NCBI GenBank assembly: GCA_024349765.1
Contig: AP026074.1
Coordinates: forward strand, 186,001-250,000
DNA: 64,000 nucleotides
Reading direction: 5' to 3'
Origin: Streptomyces nigrescens
GTDB taxonomy: Bacteria; Actinomycetota; Actinomycetes; Streptomycetales; Streptomycetaceae
Position numbers and translations under genes: made by a program. The notes under the pieces are model-generated. The model ran no database searches and was not told the DNA's origin. It saw only the letters and a list, made by a program, of their open reading frames with translations. Shown here piece by piece: positions 16,998 to 25,043 of the stretch. Positions within the stretch are counted from its first letter, which is position 1, and each line of letters begins with the position of its first letter.

Positions 16998-19900
16998 ATG
17001 GGCTTCGAACAGCACAGCAGCTGGACCGTTCTCCCCGACGGTCTTTCGAAGGACGGCACTCAGGCCACCGTGTCGGTGTTCATCGCCCCACGATTGGTGA
17101 CCACCGACGCGACGACGACGCGCACCACGCTGGGACCGCACTTCCCCGATTTCCTTACCTGGACGGAGAGGGTCGCGGCGGCCACCTTCGATTTCGGCAC
17201 CGGGGAACGTACTTCCGCAACCTCGGCGCCCTTCGTCACCGGTCTGAAGCCGTTGGGCCCGCCTCCCGACACCGACCTGTGGAAGAGCCTCTTCGGCACG
17301 AACACGCCGGTGGATCCCTACGTCTTCGAAAGCCACACCGACCCGGACAAATTCCACACCTACTCGGCGAACGAAGTGCGCACGTTCACCAAGGAAAGGT
17401 ACGTGGCGGCAGCCAAGATGTCGCCCGAGACAGCGCCCTCCACCAGGGCGCTGCTGCGCGCAGAGAGTGACGCCTCAACCGGCATCAGGGACGTGGCCAC
17501 GGGGACCGGCGACCCCGCCGCGGACGACGAGCCGCCCATGCCTCCGCAGCTGATCGCGCTGCACGACTTCCACACGCTCGACATGCCCCCCGTCGCCACG
17601 CTCGCCAATGGAGAGCCGATCCGGCGGCCGCGTCCGCCCAAGCAGGATCCCGACTTCCATCAGATGCTCACCTCGCTCGGTGACCATCCGAAATTGCTCC
17701 GGGCCCTCGGCCTCGTCCTTGACTTCGTCCTGCCGACCAGTCTGCTTCCCGTCTCCTCGGGCGAGCGGATCCTGACCGTCACCCCGCACTGGAAGCCCGC
17801 ACTGGGGGATCGTTCGCACGATGTGGCCCCTCGCACTCGTTACGTCTTCCTCCCGGACCGCCGTGCCTTCGTGGCCGGGGCGAAGGCCCTCACGGACGAG
17901 GAGCCGCTGCCGCCGCCGTCCGGCGGCCTGGTGGCGGTGGCAGAGAAGTTTGCGCTCGAGCAGGCCGACATCGACGGCGCCGCGCGCAAGATGCTCTCGC
18001 CCGCCAAGGACGCCACCGGACTGTCCCCGGTGCGTACCCACGGGATCTCGTTGGTCAGGGGTGGGCGTCTGGACAGCCTCACGGAGGATTTCACGCGGGC
18101 GGTCGAGCATGACGGTGCCTTCGCCCGCGTGGTCGAGCAGCAGAAGAACGGGCAGGGTTCGCCGGGTCCGCAATCTCCGGGGGGCGCCGTCCCACACGAA
18201 GGTCAGGAGCCCGAGGCGCCGCCCGAACTGGTCGCCGAGGACCTGATCCGCGGCCACCGGATGGACATCTGGGACGACGAACGACAGAGGTGGTTCTCCC
18301 TGCACGAGCGCGTCGTGGAGTACCGGCAGCCACACGGCGGGCCGGTCCTGCTCACGGCTTCGGACGAAGGTTTCTTCCAGGCCCATCTGGCCTCACCGCC
18401 GAGCGACGCCAACAACTCCGACCACCTCTACGTGCCCGAGCAGTTGGTCACCTGGGATGGATGGTCGCTGTCCGCGCCCCGGCCGGGCCTGGTACTGGAC
18501 ATCGACGAGGGGTCCGTCAAGGACCACCGCCCTCCCAACCAGCCGAAGCCGCTCAACAACACGGCGCAGACGCAACTGCCGCTGGAGATCACGCCCAAGC
18601 CACAGCCGGGCTCGCTGCCCATGCTGCGGATCGGCCACCACTATCGCGTACGGCTGCGCACGGTCGACCTGGCGGGCAACGGCCTGACCAGGGAGGAGGC
18701 CGACGCCGTCCTGAAGGCGGAAACCGCCGCCGCACCGAAGGACGCAGCGGCCCTGATGCTCCCCGGCGGGGCCGGACTCCAGCCCTTCCAGAGGTTCGAG
18801 CCCGTCCTGGCGCCGGCCATAGTGCCCAGATTTGCCTTCGAGGAAGGCGCCTCGGCCTTCCGGATGGTGATCCGGAGCAGCCCGGGGGCCGACCCGCCCC
18901 CGGCCGGCGCCGGAACGGGAGTCACGGTCCACCTGGCCAATGTCCAGTTCGGTAAGAAAAACGACGAGGTGCGCATCGTCCAGCAGGCCCTCGTGGACAA
19001 CGGACGCTCCCTTCCGCACGGCGCGGACGGAGTCTTCGGCAACGAGACCAAGGCCGCGTACGCCGAAGAACAGCGCGCCCAGGGCTTCACGGGTAGCGAC
19101 GCCGACGGCGATCCCGGCTGCAAGTCCCTCACCGAACTCGGCCGCAACAGGGGCTTCGCCGTCGACTGTGGCACTGGCGGCACCGGAACCAGCGCTGCGG
19201 CCGGCACCGGAGCCGGCAGGACAGCGGAGCAGTATGCCGCGGACTTCAACCGGTCGTCACTGGTCACCGCGGAAGGACACGGTCCATACCGGGGGACCGA
19301 CGAACGCCATGTGGTGGCGCCGAAGGCGTCGCTGCAGTGCATCGAGCGGCATGGGATGCTGGACGGGGCCATCGGGTCCACGGATCAGAACGCGCAGGAC
19401 GCGGCCTACGATCTGGCCACACGGGAGAGCGGCTCGTTGAGCGACAGCTCCTCGACCCAGCAGGACGTGCGAGCGGAGCCGATCAAGTCGCCGGCGGCGG
19501 ACCCCGACAACCCGGTGAACACCGTTCTGCACACGGGTGAGCAGGTCGAACTGCCCTACCTTCCCGACCCGCTGTACAGGGGCGCCGTCTTCCTGGATCT
19601 GCCGGGTATGCCCGACGGGGAGCCCTTCCCGGTCCCCTCGGACGGTGAGGTCTGGCACCGCCCCCGATCCCTGCGGCTGCGGCTGGCCGAAGGCACCGCC
19701 CCGCCCCGCTTCGACGAGGCGTCCCGGGTGCTGACCGTATCGCTGCCGAAGGGGGTCGTGGCGACCGTCCGGGTGTGCTCCAGGATCGACTTCGACGAGA
19801 AGATCATGGGCATGGCCGGGTGGTGCCGGGAGCAGGAGTCGGTACCGAGGCTCGCGTCCGAGACGGAAGGGGACGTGGCGGCGAGGAGAGCGGCGGAGTC

Positions 19901-21638
19901 ACGGAGAACCGATGACACGCTGGCCCTGGCCGCAGCCAGCCGGCACTGGATGTTCACCCCCTGGCACGAACTCACACTGGTCCATGCGGTCCAACAGCCC
20001 CTGAAATCACCAGTGTTGACCCTTATGCAGTCGGCGATCCCCCGTGCCTCCGGAGCGACGGCCGAGCACCTCGCCGGCTCCGTCGCGCTGGACGAGGGCA
20101 CTACGGACCGGATCGACCTGATCGCCGAGTGGACCGAGGTGACGGACGCCGGCGCCGGGGGCCGCAGCGAACGCGAGATGGCCGCCCCGGTGTTCGATCT
20201 GCTGACGGCGAGGGCGAGTCGAAACGGCGTCCCCGGTGCCGAACCTTCCCTCCTCCAGAACGGGGTCCTGACCTTCAGCACCCAGGCGGCGGAGGACAAG
20301 GCGAAGGCGGACGCCGCAGCCGCCGCCGCGGCCGCGCAACCGGGAAAGCCTCCCGACCCGACCGCCCCGCCCCAACCCGCGAAGCATGAATTCGGCGACA
20401 CCAAACACCGGACGGTGCGCTACCACCCGGTGGCCGGAAGCAAGTTCGCGGACTACTTCCCACCGCAGTTCGCCACGCCCGGCCAGAACGTGCTGACCGT
20501 AGAGGGGAAGGCGCAGGAGCACTCGGTGCCGAGCAGCAAGCCCCCCATGGCGCCACGGCTGCTGTACTGCGTGCCCACGCTCACCCTGGAGCACGTCGGC
20601 GGGCCGCCCGGTCCCATCGTCCACCAACGGCGCGGTCGCGGAATCCGGGTGTACCTGGACCGCTCCTGGTTCTCGTCCGGAGACGGCGAACTGCTCGGCG
20701 TCGTTATCGGCGAACCGCCGGGAGGCGACCCCGCGTCCGCACGGGACTCCCGGGTGACCCTGATGGGCCGCGACCCCATCCACCGTTCCGCTCCGGTCTT
20801 CGCACCGACCCCGGAGATGTTCACCAACGCGGAGCGGCAGTCCGGCCCACTCTCCCTTCCCACGCCGTCGGGCCCCCTCCCGGTCACGGTCGTCGGCTTC
20901 ACCCCGCAGTTCGAAGCTGCCACTCCCAAGCCCGGCGAGGACGAGAACAAGGTCGGCCGCTGGTTCTGCGACCTGGACCTGGACACCGGGGATGCCTGCT
21001 TGCCCTTCGTGCGGCTCGCCTTGGTCCGCTACCAGCCGGAATCGATCCTCGGAGCCGAGATCTCCAAGGTCGTCCTCGCCGACCTGGTGCGCACCCTGCC
21101 CGACCGCGAACTGAGGGTCACTCCCGGCGACCCGGTGTCGATCAGCCTCACCGGCCCCTCCTGGGACCCCACCGGCTCCCTGCCGCCGAGTGTCACCGCC
21201 ACGCTGCAACGCCGGAACAGCCTGGTCGACGACGAGGACCTCGGCTGGGTCACCCTCGAAGACACCACCACCCAGCTCACCTCGATCGACGCGGAGTCCT
21301 CCCGAACGCCCTTCTACACGGGTCAGATCCCGATACCGCCCGTACGCCGCGGAGTGCCGCTGCGCCTGATGGTCCTCGAAACCGAGGGCATCCGCCCCGA
21401 CGGCTCCACCCCGCCCACGACCCCCGGCCCGGTGATCTACTGCGACACCGTCACCCTCCCACGCAGACCGGGCGGCCCGGGCGGCCCGGGCGGCGACCAC
21501 GACGGGCACGACCATGACGGGCACGACGGGCACGACGGGCACGACGGGCACGACGGGCACGACCATGACGGCCACGACGGGCCGGGCGAACACGGCGGTG
21601 GGTTCGGTGGCGGGTTCGGCGGGTTCCCTCACCGCTGA
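16998..21638 (+). CDS. giant hypothetical protein 2 (1546 aa) with PG-binding-like insert and His/Asp/Gly tail
   Basis: Family not recognised. The N-terminus (WTVLPDG, SVFIAPRL, HFPDFLTW) begins a large beta-rich body. Residues ~645-720 resemble a peptidoglycan-binding type 1 domain: VRIVQQALVDNG, then GADGVFGNETKAAYAEEQRA. Later conserved-looking blocks are FTPWHELTLVHAVQQPL (near 985), KHRTVRYHPVAGSKFADYFP (near 1135) and RGIRVYLDRSWFSSGDGELLGVV (near 1215). The C-terminus (~1490-1535) repeats GHDGHD/HDHD before GGGFGGGFGG, a likely divalent-metal-binding tail. Start ATG 16998 has GGGAG upstream. No signal peptide, so export, if any, is non-classical. It is coupled to giant protein 1 (16-base gap). 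Confidence 0.82.
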   Translation: MGFEQHSSWTVLPDGLSKDGTQATVSVFIAPRLVTTDATTTRTTLGPHFPDFLTWTERVAAATFDFGTGERTSATSAPFVTGLKPLGPPPDTDLWKSLFGTNTPVDPYVFESHTDPDKFHTYSANEVRTFTKERYVAAAKMSPETAPSTRALLRAESDASTGIRDVATGTGDPAADDEPPMPPQLIALHDFHTLDMPPVATLANGEPIRRPRPPKQDPDFHQMLTSLGDHPKLLRALGLVLDFVLPTSLLPVSSGERILTVTPHWKPALGDRSHDVAPRTRYVFLPDRRAFVAGAKALTDEEPLPPPSGGLVAVAEKFALEQADIDGAARKMLSPAKDATGLSPVRTHGISLVRGGRLDSLTEDFTRAVEHDGAFARVVEQQKNGQGSPGPQSPGGAVPHEGQEPEAPPELVAEDLIRGHRMDIWDDERQRWFSLHERVVEYRQPHGGPVLLTASDEGFFQAHLASPPSDANNSDHLYVPEQLVTWDGWSLSAPRPGLVLDIDEGSVKDHRPPNQPKPLNNTAQTQLPLEITPKPQPGSLPMLRIGHHYRVRLRTVDLAGNGLTREEADAVLKAETAAAPKDAAALMLPGGAGLQPFQRFEPVLAPAIVPRFAFEEGASAFRMVIRSSPGADPPPAGAGTGVTVHLANVQFGKKNDEVRIVQQALVDNGRSLPHGADGVFGNETKAAYAEEQRAQGFTGSDADGDPGCKSLTELGRNRGFAVDCGTGGTGTSAAAGTGAGRTAEQYAADFNRSSLVTAEGHGPYRGTDERHVVAPKASLQCIERHGMLDGAIGSTDQNAQDAAYDLATRESGSLSDSSSTQQDVRAEPIKSPAADPDNPVNTVLHTGEQVELPYLPDPLYRGAVFLDLPGMPDGEPFPVPSDGEVWHRPRSLRLRLAEGTAPPRFDEASRVLTVSLPKGVVATVRVCSRIDFDEKIMGMAGWCREQESVPRLASETEGDVAARRAAESRRTDDTLALAAASRHWMFTPWHELTLVHAVQQPLKSPVLTLMQSAIPRASGATAEHLAGSVALDEGTTDRIDLIAEWTEVTDAGAGGRSEREMAAPVFDLLTARASRNGVPGAEPSLLQNGVLTFSTQAAEDKAKADAAAAAAAAQPGKPPDPTAPPQPAKHEFGDTKHRTVRYHPVAGSKFADYFPPQFATPGQNVLTVEGKAQEHSVPSSKPPMAPRLLYCVPTLTLEHVGGPPGPIVHQRRGRGIRVYLDRSWFSSGDGELLGVVIGEPPGGDPASARDSRVTLMGRDPIHRSAPVFAPTPEMFTNAERQSGPLSLPTPSGPLPVTVVGFTPQFEAATPKPGEDENKVGRWFCDLDLDTGDACLPFVRLALVRYQPESILGAEISKVVLADLVRTLPDRELRVTPGDPVSISLTGPSWDPTGSLPPSVTATLQRRNSLVDDEDLGWVTLEDTTTQLTSIDAESSRTPFYTGQIPIPPVRRGVPLRLMVLETEGIRPDGSTPPTTPGPVIYCDTVTLPRRPGGPGGPGGDHDGHDHDGHDGHDGHDGHDGHDHDGHDGPGEHGGGFGGGFGGFPHR
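21500..21576 (+). repeat. 9-bp tandem repeat encoding the His-Asp-Gly tail
   Basis: Tandem copies of the 9-base unit GGGCACGAC, interspersed with CATGAC codons, encode GHD/GHDHD repeats at the end of giant protein 2. Copy number is likely to vary between strains without disturbing the frame. Confidence 0.8.
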
Positions 21639-21691
21639 CCTGCGGCGAAACCCGCTTGGTGGATCCGGGGCCGGCGGTGATGCTCCCGGGC

Positions 21692-22147
21692 ATGAGCAGA
21701 ATCGCTGAAGTGATCGTGCTGGCGCAGGACGCGGACGAGGCCATGGAGCCGCTGACGCGGTACGACGACTCACGTAGCTGGAAGGGCATCTTCTACGCGA
21801 TGTCGCCCGGCGGCAATTACGGGTTCGGCTGGGGTGCCGAGTTCGTGCGGGTGGGCAGTAGAACCGGGTTGCTGAGACATCTGGAGTCCTTGCCGTGGCC
21901 CCGGCCGGAGACCGTGCAGGTGCTGATACACGACGAGGAGGACGACTGCTTCGGGTTGTGGATGATCCACGACGGGAAGCTGGTCGAGATCCCCCTGCCG
22001 CGTACCCGGCGGGCCTACTGGAGCGGGCCGTACGACGATCCGGGGGACCCGCCGGACCCGGGAGTCCTCTGCCGGACGGACAGCCGCCCCATCGAGTGGC
22101 CGGAGGAGAACGAGGGCGGCGACCGGTCCAGGCCGCCTGCCTGGTGA
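21692..22147 (+). CDS. hypothetical protein, 151 aa
   Basis: Not recognised. It begins MSRIAEVIVLAQDADEAMEP and has an alternating hydrophobic/acidic composition with several Trp and Tyr residues (SWKGIFYAMSPGGNYGFGWG, DDCFGLWMIHDGKLVEIPLP), suggesting a small alpha/beta fold. No signal peptide or membrane segment. ATG 21692 is chosen on coding grounds; GTG/ATG codons up to 36 bases upstream are also open and none has a strong ribosome site. It lies 53 bases downstream of giant protein 2 on the same strand and may belong to that unit. Its stop codon is part of a long inverted repeat. Confidence 0.68.
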   Translation: MSRIAEVIVLAQDADEAMEPLTRYDDSRSWKGIFYAMSPGGNYGFGWGAEFVRVGSRTGLLRHLESLPWPRPETVQVLIHDEEDDCFGLWMIHDGKLVEIPLPRTRRAYWSGPYDDPGDPPDPGVLCRTDSRPIEWPEENEGGDRSRPPAW

Positions 22148-22201
22148 GGACAAGGAGCGCGGGGTACCGGCCGACGGGGCCCCGAGCCGGGGCCGTCCTC
22201 A
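22145..22201. terminator. convergent bidirectional stem-loop containing both stop codons
   Basis: TGAGGAC (22145-22151) pairs with GTCCTCA (22195-22201), and inside it GGCCCC (22178-22183) pairs with GGGGCC (22189-22194). The outer arms contain the stop codons of the two convergent genes (hypothetical 151 aa and mannosyltransferase), so one structure could terminate both transcripts. Confidence 0.6.
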
Positions 22202-23470
22202 GCCCGCCCAGCGTCCGGTGAGGAAGGTCAGCGCGAAGACCGTGGTCAGCGGGGTGGCGAGGGCGAGATAGAGGGAGTGGAACCGTGGGGTGCGCAGGCT
22301 GCGGGCGGCCAGTGCGATCCACAGCGGCCACCACAGGAGGGTGGCGCGGGGGATGGACATGTACCAGTACGAGGTTCCCAGCGCGCACAGGCTGAGGGCG
22401 AGGTAGAGGGCCTCGGGCCAACGATGCTGACGGAGCATCAGGCCGAGCAGGAGCAGACCGATGAGCATGGCGGCGATTTCCGCCTGGAACATGAAGCCGT
22501 AGCCGGTTGTCTGGGCGTGGCCGAACGCGTGGTGCCAGGTGTGGGACCAGGCTTCCCACGGGGTGTGGAAGACGCGGTACCAGCCGCGTTCTTCGGCGTG
22601 CTTCCAGGCCATCCAGTCGCCGGTGTGGGAGTGCAGGTACCAGCTGTAGAGGACGGCCGGCAGGGCGGGCAGGGCGAGCCACGGCAGCGGGCGCAGGTCC
22701 CGGCGGGTGCGGACGCACAGGAAGAACTGCAGGGCGAGCGCGGCGGCCAGGAAGAGGCCGCTGATGCGCACCGTCGTGGCCAGCGCGGCCAGTGTGGTGG
22801 CGAGCGGCCAACGGCCCTGCCGGGCCGCGAGCCAGGCGGGCAGCGCGAAGGCGAGGAAGAGCGACTCCGTGTAGCCGACGGCCAGGAAGATCGCGCAGGG
22901 GGAGACCAGGAGGAACAGTACGGCGCGCCGGCCGGCGTCGGGATCGGGCAGGTGGAGCCGGGTGATGCGGGCCAGGGCCAGCACGGCGACGGCCCCGGAG
23001 ACCAACGAGATCAGCAGTCCGGCCGTCGTCCAGTCCGGTACGACGACGTGGACGGCGCGGAGCAGCATCGGGAACCCGGGGAAGAACGCCTCCCGGTTGT
23101 CCCACCCGCTCTGCCACGGCCCGCCGCCGTACGGGAAGTAGCCGTCGCGGGCGATATGGAGGAAGTGGTTCCAGTCCCAGCGCTCGAAGGGGGCGAGGAC
23201 GGGGCCGGGGTCGTGGGCGTCGGGGGTGGACGGGAACAGCCAGCGCGCGCAGTAGGCGGTGATCCAGACGGCTATTCGGGACAGCGCGTACAGCCAGAGG
23301 ATCTCCCGGTCGGCGCCGCTGAGACGCAGTGCCGGTTGTCCGAGGAGACGCCGCCGCACACGGTCCGGCGCCATGGTCGCGCGCCGACGCCGCGGGTGCG
23401 GGGACAGCGGCGCGGGCCGCTTGGGGACGGCGGGCGCGCGCTCGCGCAATCCGGGCGGCACAGCGGGCAT
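22199..23470 (-). CDS. PIG-V-like mannosyltransferase, polytopic membrane protein
   Basis: 423 aa integral membrane protein with about 9-10 hydrophobic segments. The early loop carries PFERWDWNHFLHIARDGYF, where the WDWxH/IARDGY pattern matches the acidic catalytic loop of PIG-V and actinobacterial dolichol/polyprenyl-phosphate mannosyltransferases, followed by EAFFPGFPMLLR. It probably transfers mannose from a polyprenyl-phosphate donor to a lipid or surface glycan outside the membrane. Start ATG 23470 has AAGGAG at good spacing. A basic Pro/Arg-rich cytoplasmic tail (~45 residues) precedes the first helix. It lies 82 bases downstream of the sigma/membrane-protein pair on the same strand; a link with them is possible but not evident. 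Confidence 0.85.
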   Translation of the reverse strand: MPAVPPGLRERAPAVPKRPAPLSPHPRRRRATMAPDRVRRRLLGQPALRLSGADREILWLYALSRIAVWITAYCARWLFPSTPDAHDPGPVLAPFERWDWNHFLHIARDGYFPYGGGPWQSGWDNREAFFPGFPMLLRAVHVVVPDWTTAGLLISLVSGAVAVLALARITRLHLPDPDAGRRAVLFLLVSPCAIFLAVGYTESLFLAFALPAWLAARQGRWPLATTLAALATTVRISGLFLAAALALQFFLCVRTRRDLRPLPWLALPALPAVLYSWYLHSHTGDWMAWKHAEERGWYRVFHTPWEAWSHTWHHAFGHAQTTGYGFMFQAEIAAMLIGLLLLGLMLRQHRWPEALYLALSLCALGTSYWYMSIPRATLLWWPLWIALAARSLRTPRFHSLYLALATPLTTVFALTFLTGRWAG

Positions 23471-23552
23471 TTCGGGCTCCTTGGGGTGTGTGGGGGCGCG
23501 CGGGATCGCCCGGTGGCGATCCGCCGGGTCACGGGGAATGCGGTGGCTCGGG

Positions 23553-23999
23553 TCAGGGCGGCGTGGTGGCGGATCCGGTCGCGCTGCCCGTCGCGGTCGC
23601 GCTGCTCGTGCTGGACGGCGGAGCCGTACGCTCCGGGTAGGTGTGCTGCCGGGCGGGCGGACCGCCCGTCGGCCCGGTGCTGGGCGTGCCGCTCCGCGTC
23701 CCCCGGCCCGGGGTCGGCACGGTCGGAGGCTGGGAGGTGGGCGCCGGCTTCGGCCCGTTCGGCGACGGACTGGTCGCCGGTACGTGCGGCGCCGGCCGGC
23801 CGGGCAGCAGCGCGACGGCGCCGGCCGCCCCGCCACCGATCACCAGGCAGACCACCGCCGCCAGTCCGGCGATCCGCCGCTGCCGGCCCCGCCTGGCGCG
23901 TTCGGCGATGTGGGCGACCGGTGCCGCGGAGCTGTGGTCCTGCCCGGCCCGGGCCGCTTGCTGGAACAGGGACCGCAACGGGTCCTGGGGCTCAGTCAC
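23553..23999 (-). CDS. single-pass membrane protein with Pro/Thr/Ser-rich outer part, possible anti-sigma partner
   Basis: 148 aa. A short cytoplasmic N-terminus (1-42, MTEPQDPLRSLFQQAARAG then a basic stretch RARRGRQRR) precedes one membrane helix (IAGLAAVVCLVIGGGAAGAVALL, residues ~43-65, quoted across its limits only roughly) and an extracellular, disordered Pro/Thr/Ser/Gly tail. It overlaps the ECF sigma gene by 8 bases, which is typical for a sigma factor and its membrane regulator. There is no zinc anti-sigma HxxxCxxC motif and no globular sensor, so an anti-sigma role is inferred only from position and topology. Confidence 0.78.
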   Translation of the reverse strand: MTEPQDPLRSLFQQAARAGQDHSSAAPVAHIAERARRGRQRRIAGLAAVVCLVIGGGAAGAVALLPGRPAPHVPATSPSPNGPKPAPTSQPPTVPTPGRGTRSGTPSTGPTGGPPARQHTYPERTAPPSSTSSATATGSATGSATTPP

Positions 24000-24552
24000 C
24001 GGGGACCTCCTCGATGCGCGGATCCTGCAGGCGGTGAGCGAGGGCCGACCGTCCGCGGGTCAGATGGGTCTTGACGGAGCTCGCGGACAGCCCCGTCTCA
24101 CCGGCGACCTGCTCGACCGTGAGATCGCACAGGTAGTGCAGCGTCAGGATCCGGCGCTGCTGCGCCGGCAGCTCACGCAGCGACTCCACCAGCGCCACCT
24201 GTTCCGGCCCGGGCCCCTCGACGTGCGGTGGGGAACCCCTGCGTTTCCAGGCATCGGCGGACCGACGCCGGAACCGCCACCGGCTGACCGCCAGCCGCCA
24301 GGCAACGGTGCGGATCCACGCCTCGGGCTGGCCGTCCCGGTCGAGCTGCCGACGCCGGCTCCAGCCCTTCACGAACGCCTCCTGCACCACGTCCTGTGCC
24401 TCGTGCAGGTCGCCGAGCATCACGTACAACTGCCCCGTGAGCCGCGCGACCGTCTGGGCGTAGAACGTTTCGAACTCCTCGACGGTCAACAGCCACTCCC
24501 GGATCTCTCGCTTCACCGGGCATACGCCCGGCAGCGGGCTCCCGGTCGACAC
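23992..24552 (-). CDS. ECF RNA polymerase sigma factor (SigE/SigM type)
   Basis: Up to 186 aa. Region 2: FETFYAQTVARLTGQLY, then DLHEAQDVVQEAFVKGW and EAWIRTVAWRLAVSRWR. Region 4: LRELPAQQRRILTLHYLCDL, then VEQVAGETGLSASSVKTHLTRGR, the -35-binding helix-turn-helix. Three starts are possible: GTG 24552, GTG 24516, or a TTG at 24489 (MTVEEFETF...) that has GGGAG six bases upstream; the shortest fits family members best. The stop overlaps the start of the membrane protein gene by 8 bases. The target genes are unknown. Confidence 0.9.
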   Translation of the reverse strand: MSTGSPLPGVCPVKREIREWLLTVEEFETFYAQTVARLTGQLYVMLGDLHEAQDVVQEAFVKGWSRRRQLDRDGQPEAWIRTVAWRLAVSRWRFRRRSADAWKRRGSPPHVEGPGPEQVALVESLRELPAQQRRILTLHYLCDLTVEQVAGETGLSASSVKTHLTRGRSALAHRLQDPRIEEVPGD

Positions 24553-24594
24553 CGAGCCGAAGAAACAAGTGTGAGCGTCCCCACGGCGGTGGAC

Positions 24595-24621
24595 GGAACC
24601 GGACGGTGCGCAACTCCCGTC
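24595..24621 (+). promoter_or_regulatory. candidate ECF-type promoter (GGAAC-17-CGTC)
   Basis: GGAACC (24595-24600) and CGTC (24618-24621) are separated by 17 bases, the pattern used by SigE-like ECF sigma factors. It points away from the adjacent sigma gene, into the trans-2-enoyl-CoA reductase relic. Short motif, so chance occurrence is possible. Confidence 0.25.
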
Positions 24622-24744
24622 TTCCTACGAATGCGCGGAGAGCTGCGCGAACTGCGCGAAGTAGCCGCGCGACGTAGTGGAGAAGCTCCAATCCAAGATC
24701 GTAATCGCTGTGCCCGCCGATGTGACGGTCCGTGACCGACCGAC

Positions 24745-25008
24745 CTGTGGGACCGGCTCACCGGCGCCCGTCCGCTCGACCTGGACGACGACGGCCGGGT
24801 ACGCCTCGACACCTGGGAGCTGGCCCCCGACGTCCAGACCGCCGTCGCCGAACGCTGGCAGGCCGCCACCACCGACACCATCGCCCAACTCGCCGACCTC
24901 GACTGGTTCCACGGCGAGGTCCAGCGCCTCTACGGCTTCGCCGTGCCGGGCGTCGACTACACCGCGCCCGTCGCCACCGATGTTCCGTGGCCCCGCCACA
25001 CGCCCTGA
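24745..25008 (+). pseudogene. fabV: trans-2-enoyl-CoA reductase (FabV) C-terminal relic
   Basis: The frame from 24745 reads LWDRLTGARPLDLDDDGRVR, then LDTWELAPDVQTAVAERW, a helix AATTDTIAQLADLDWFHGEV, and RLYGFAVPGVDYTAPVATDV before the stop. This matches the C-terminal end of FabV/TER enoyl-ACP (CoA) reductases (WEL-x-PEVQ..., LFGF...GVDY..DV). Those enzymes are about 400 aa; only some 85 residues remain, with an in-frame stop at 24733-24735 and no start codon or catalytic Tyr-x8-Lys region. It is a truncated remnant with no function expected. The two other frames here give Arg/Pro-rich products and are not genes. Confidence 0.78.
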
Positions 25009-25043
25009 ACCCCGACCGGCGGCCGGTGGGCCGGGGCACGCGA

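Noticed and set aside
11518-22147. Extracellular contractile injection system or Tc toxin
   Set aside because: No sheath, tube, baseplate, AAA ATPase, RHS or toxin-core signatures were seen in the locus.
20007-23117. Long minus-strand open frame (1036 codons) antisense to giant protein 2 and the mannosyltransferase region
   Set aside because: It is an antisense artefact of GC-rich DNA: Arg/Pro/Gly-rich, no ribosome site, crosses two well-supported genes.
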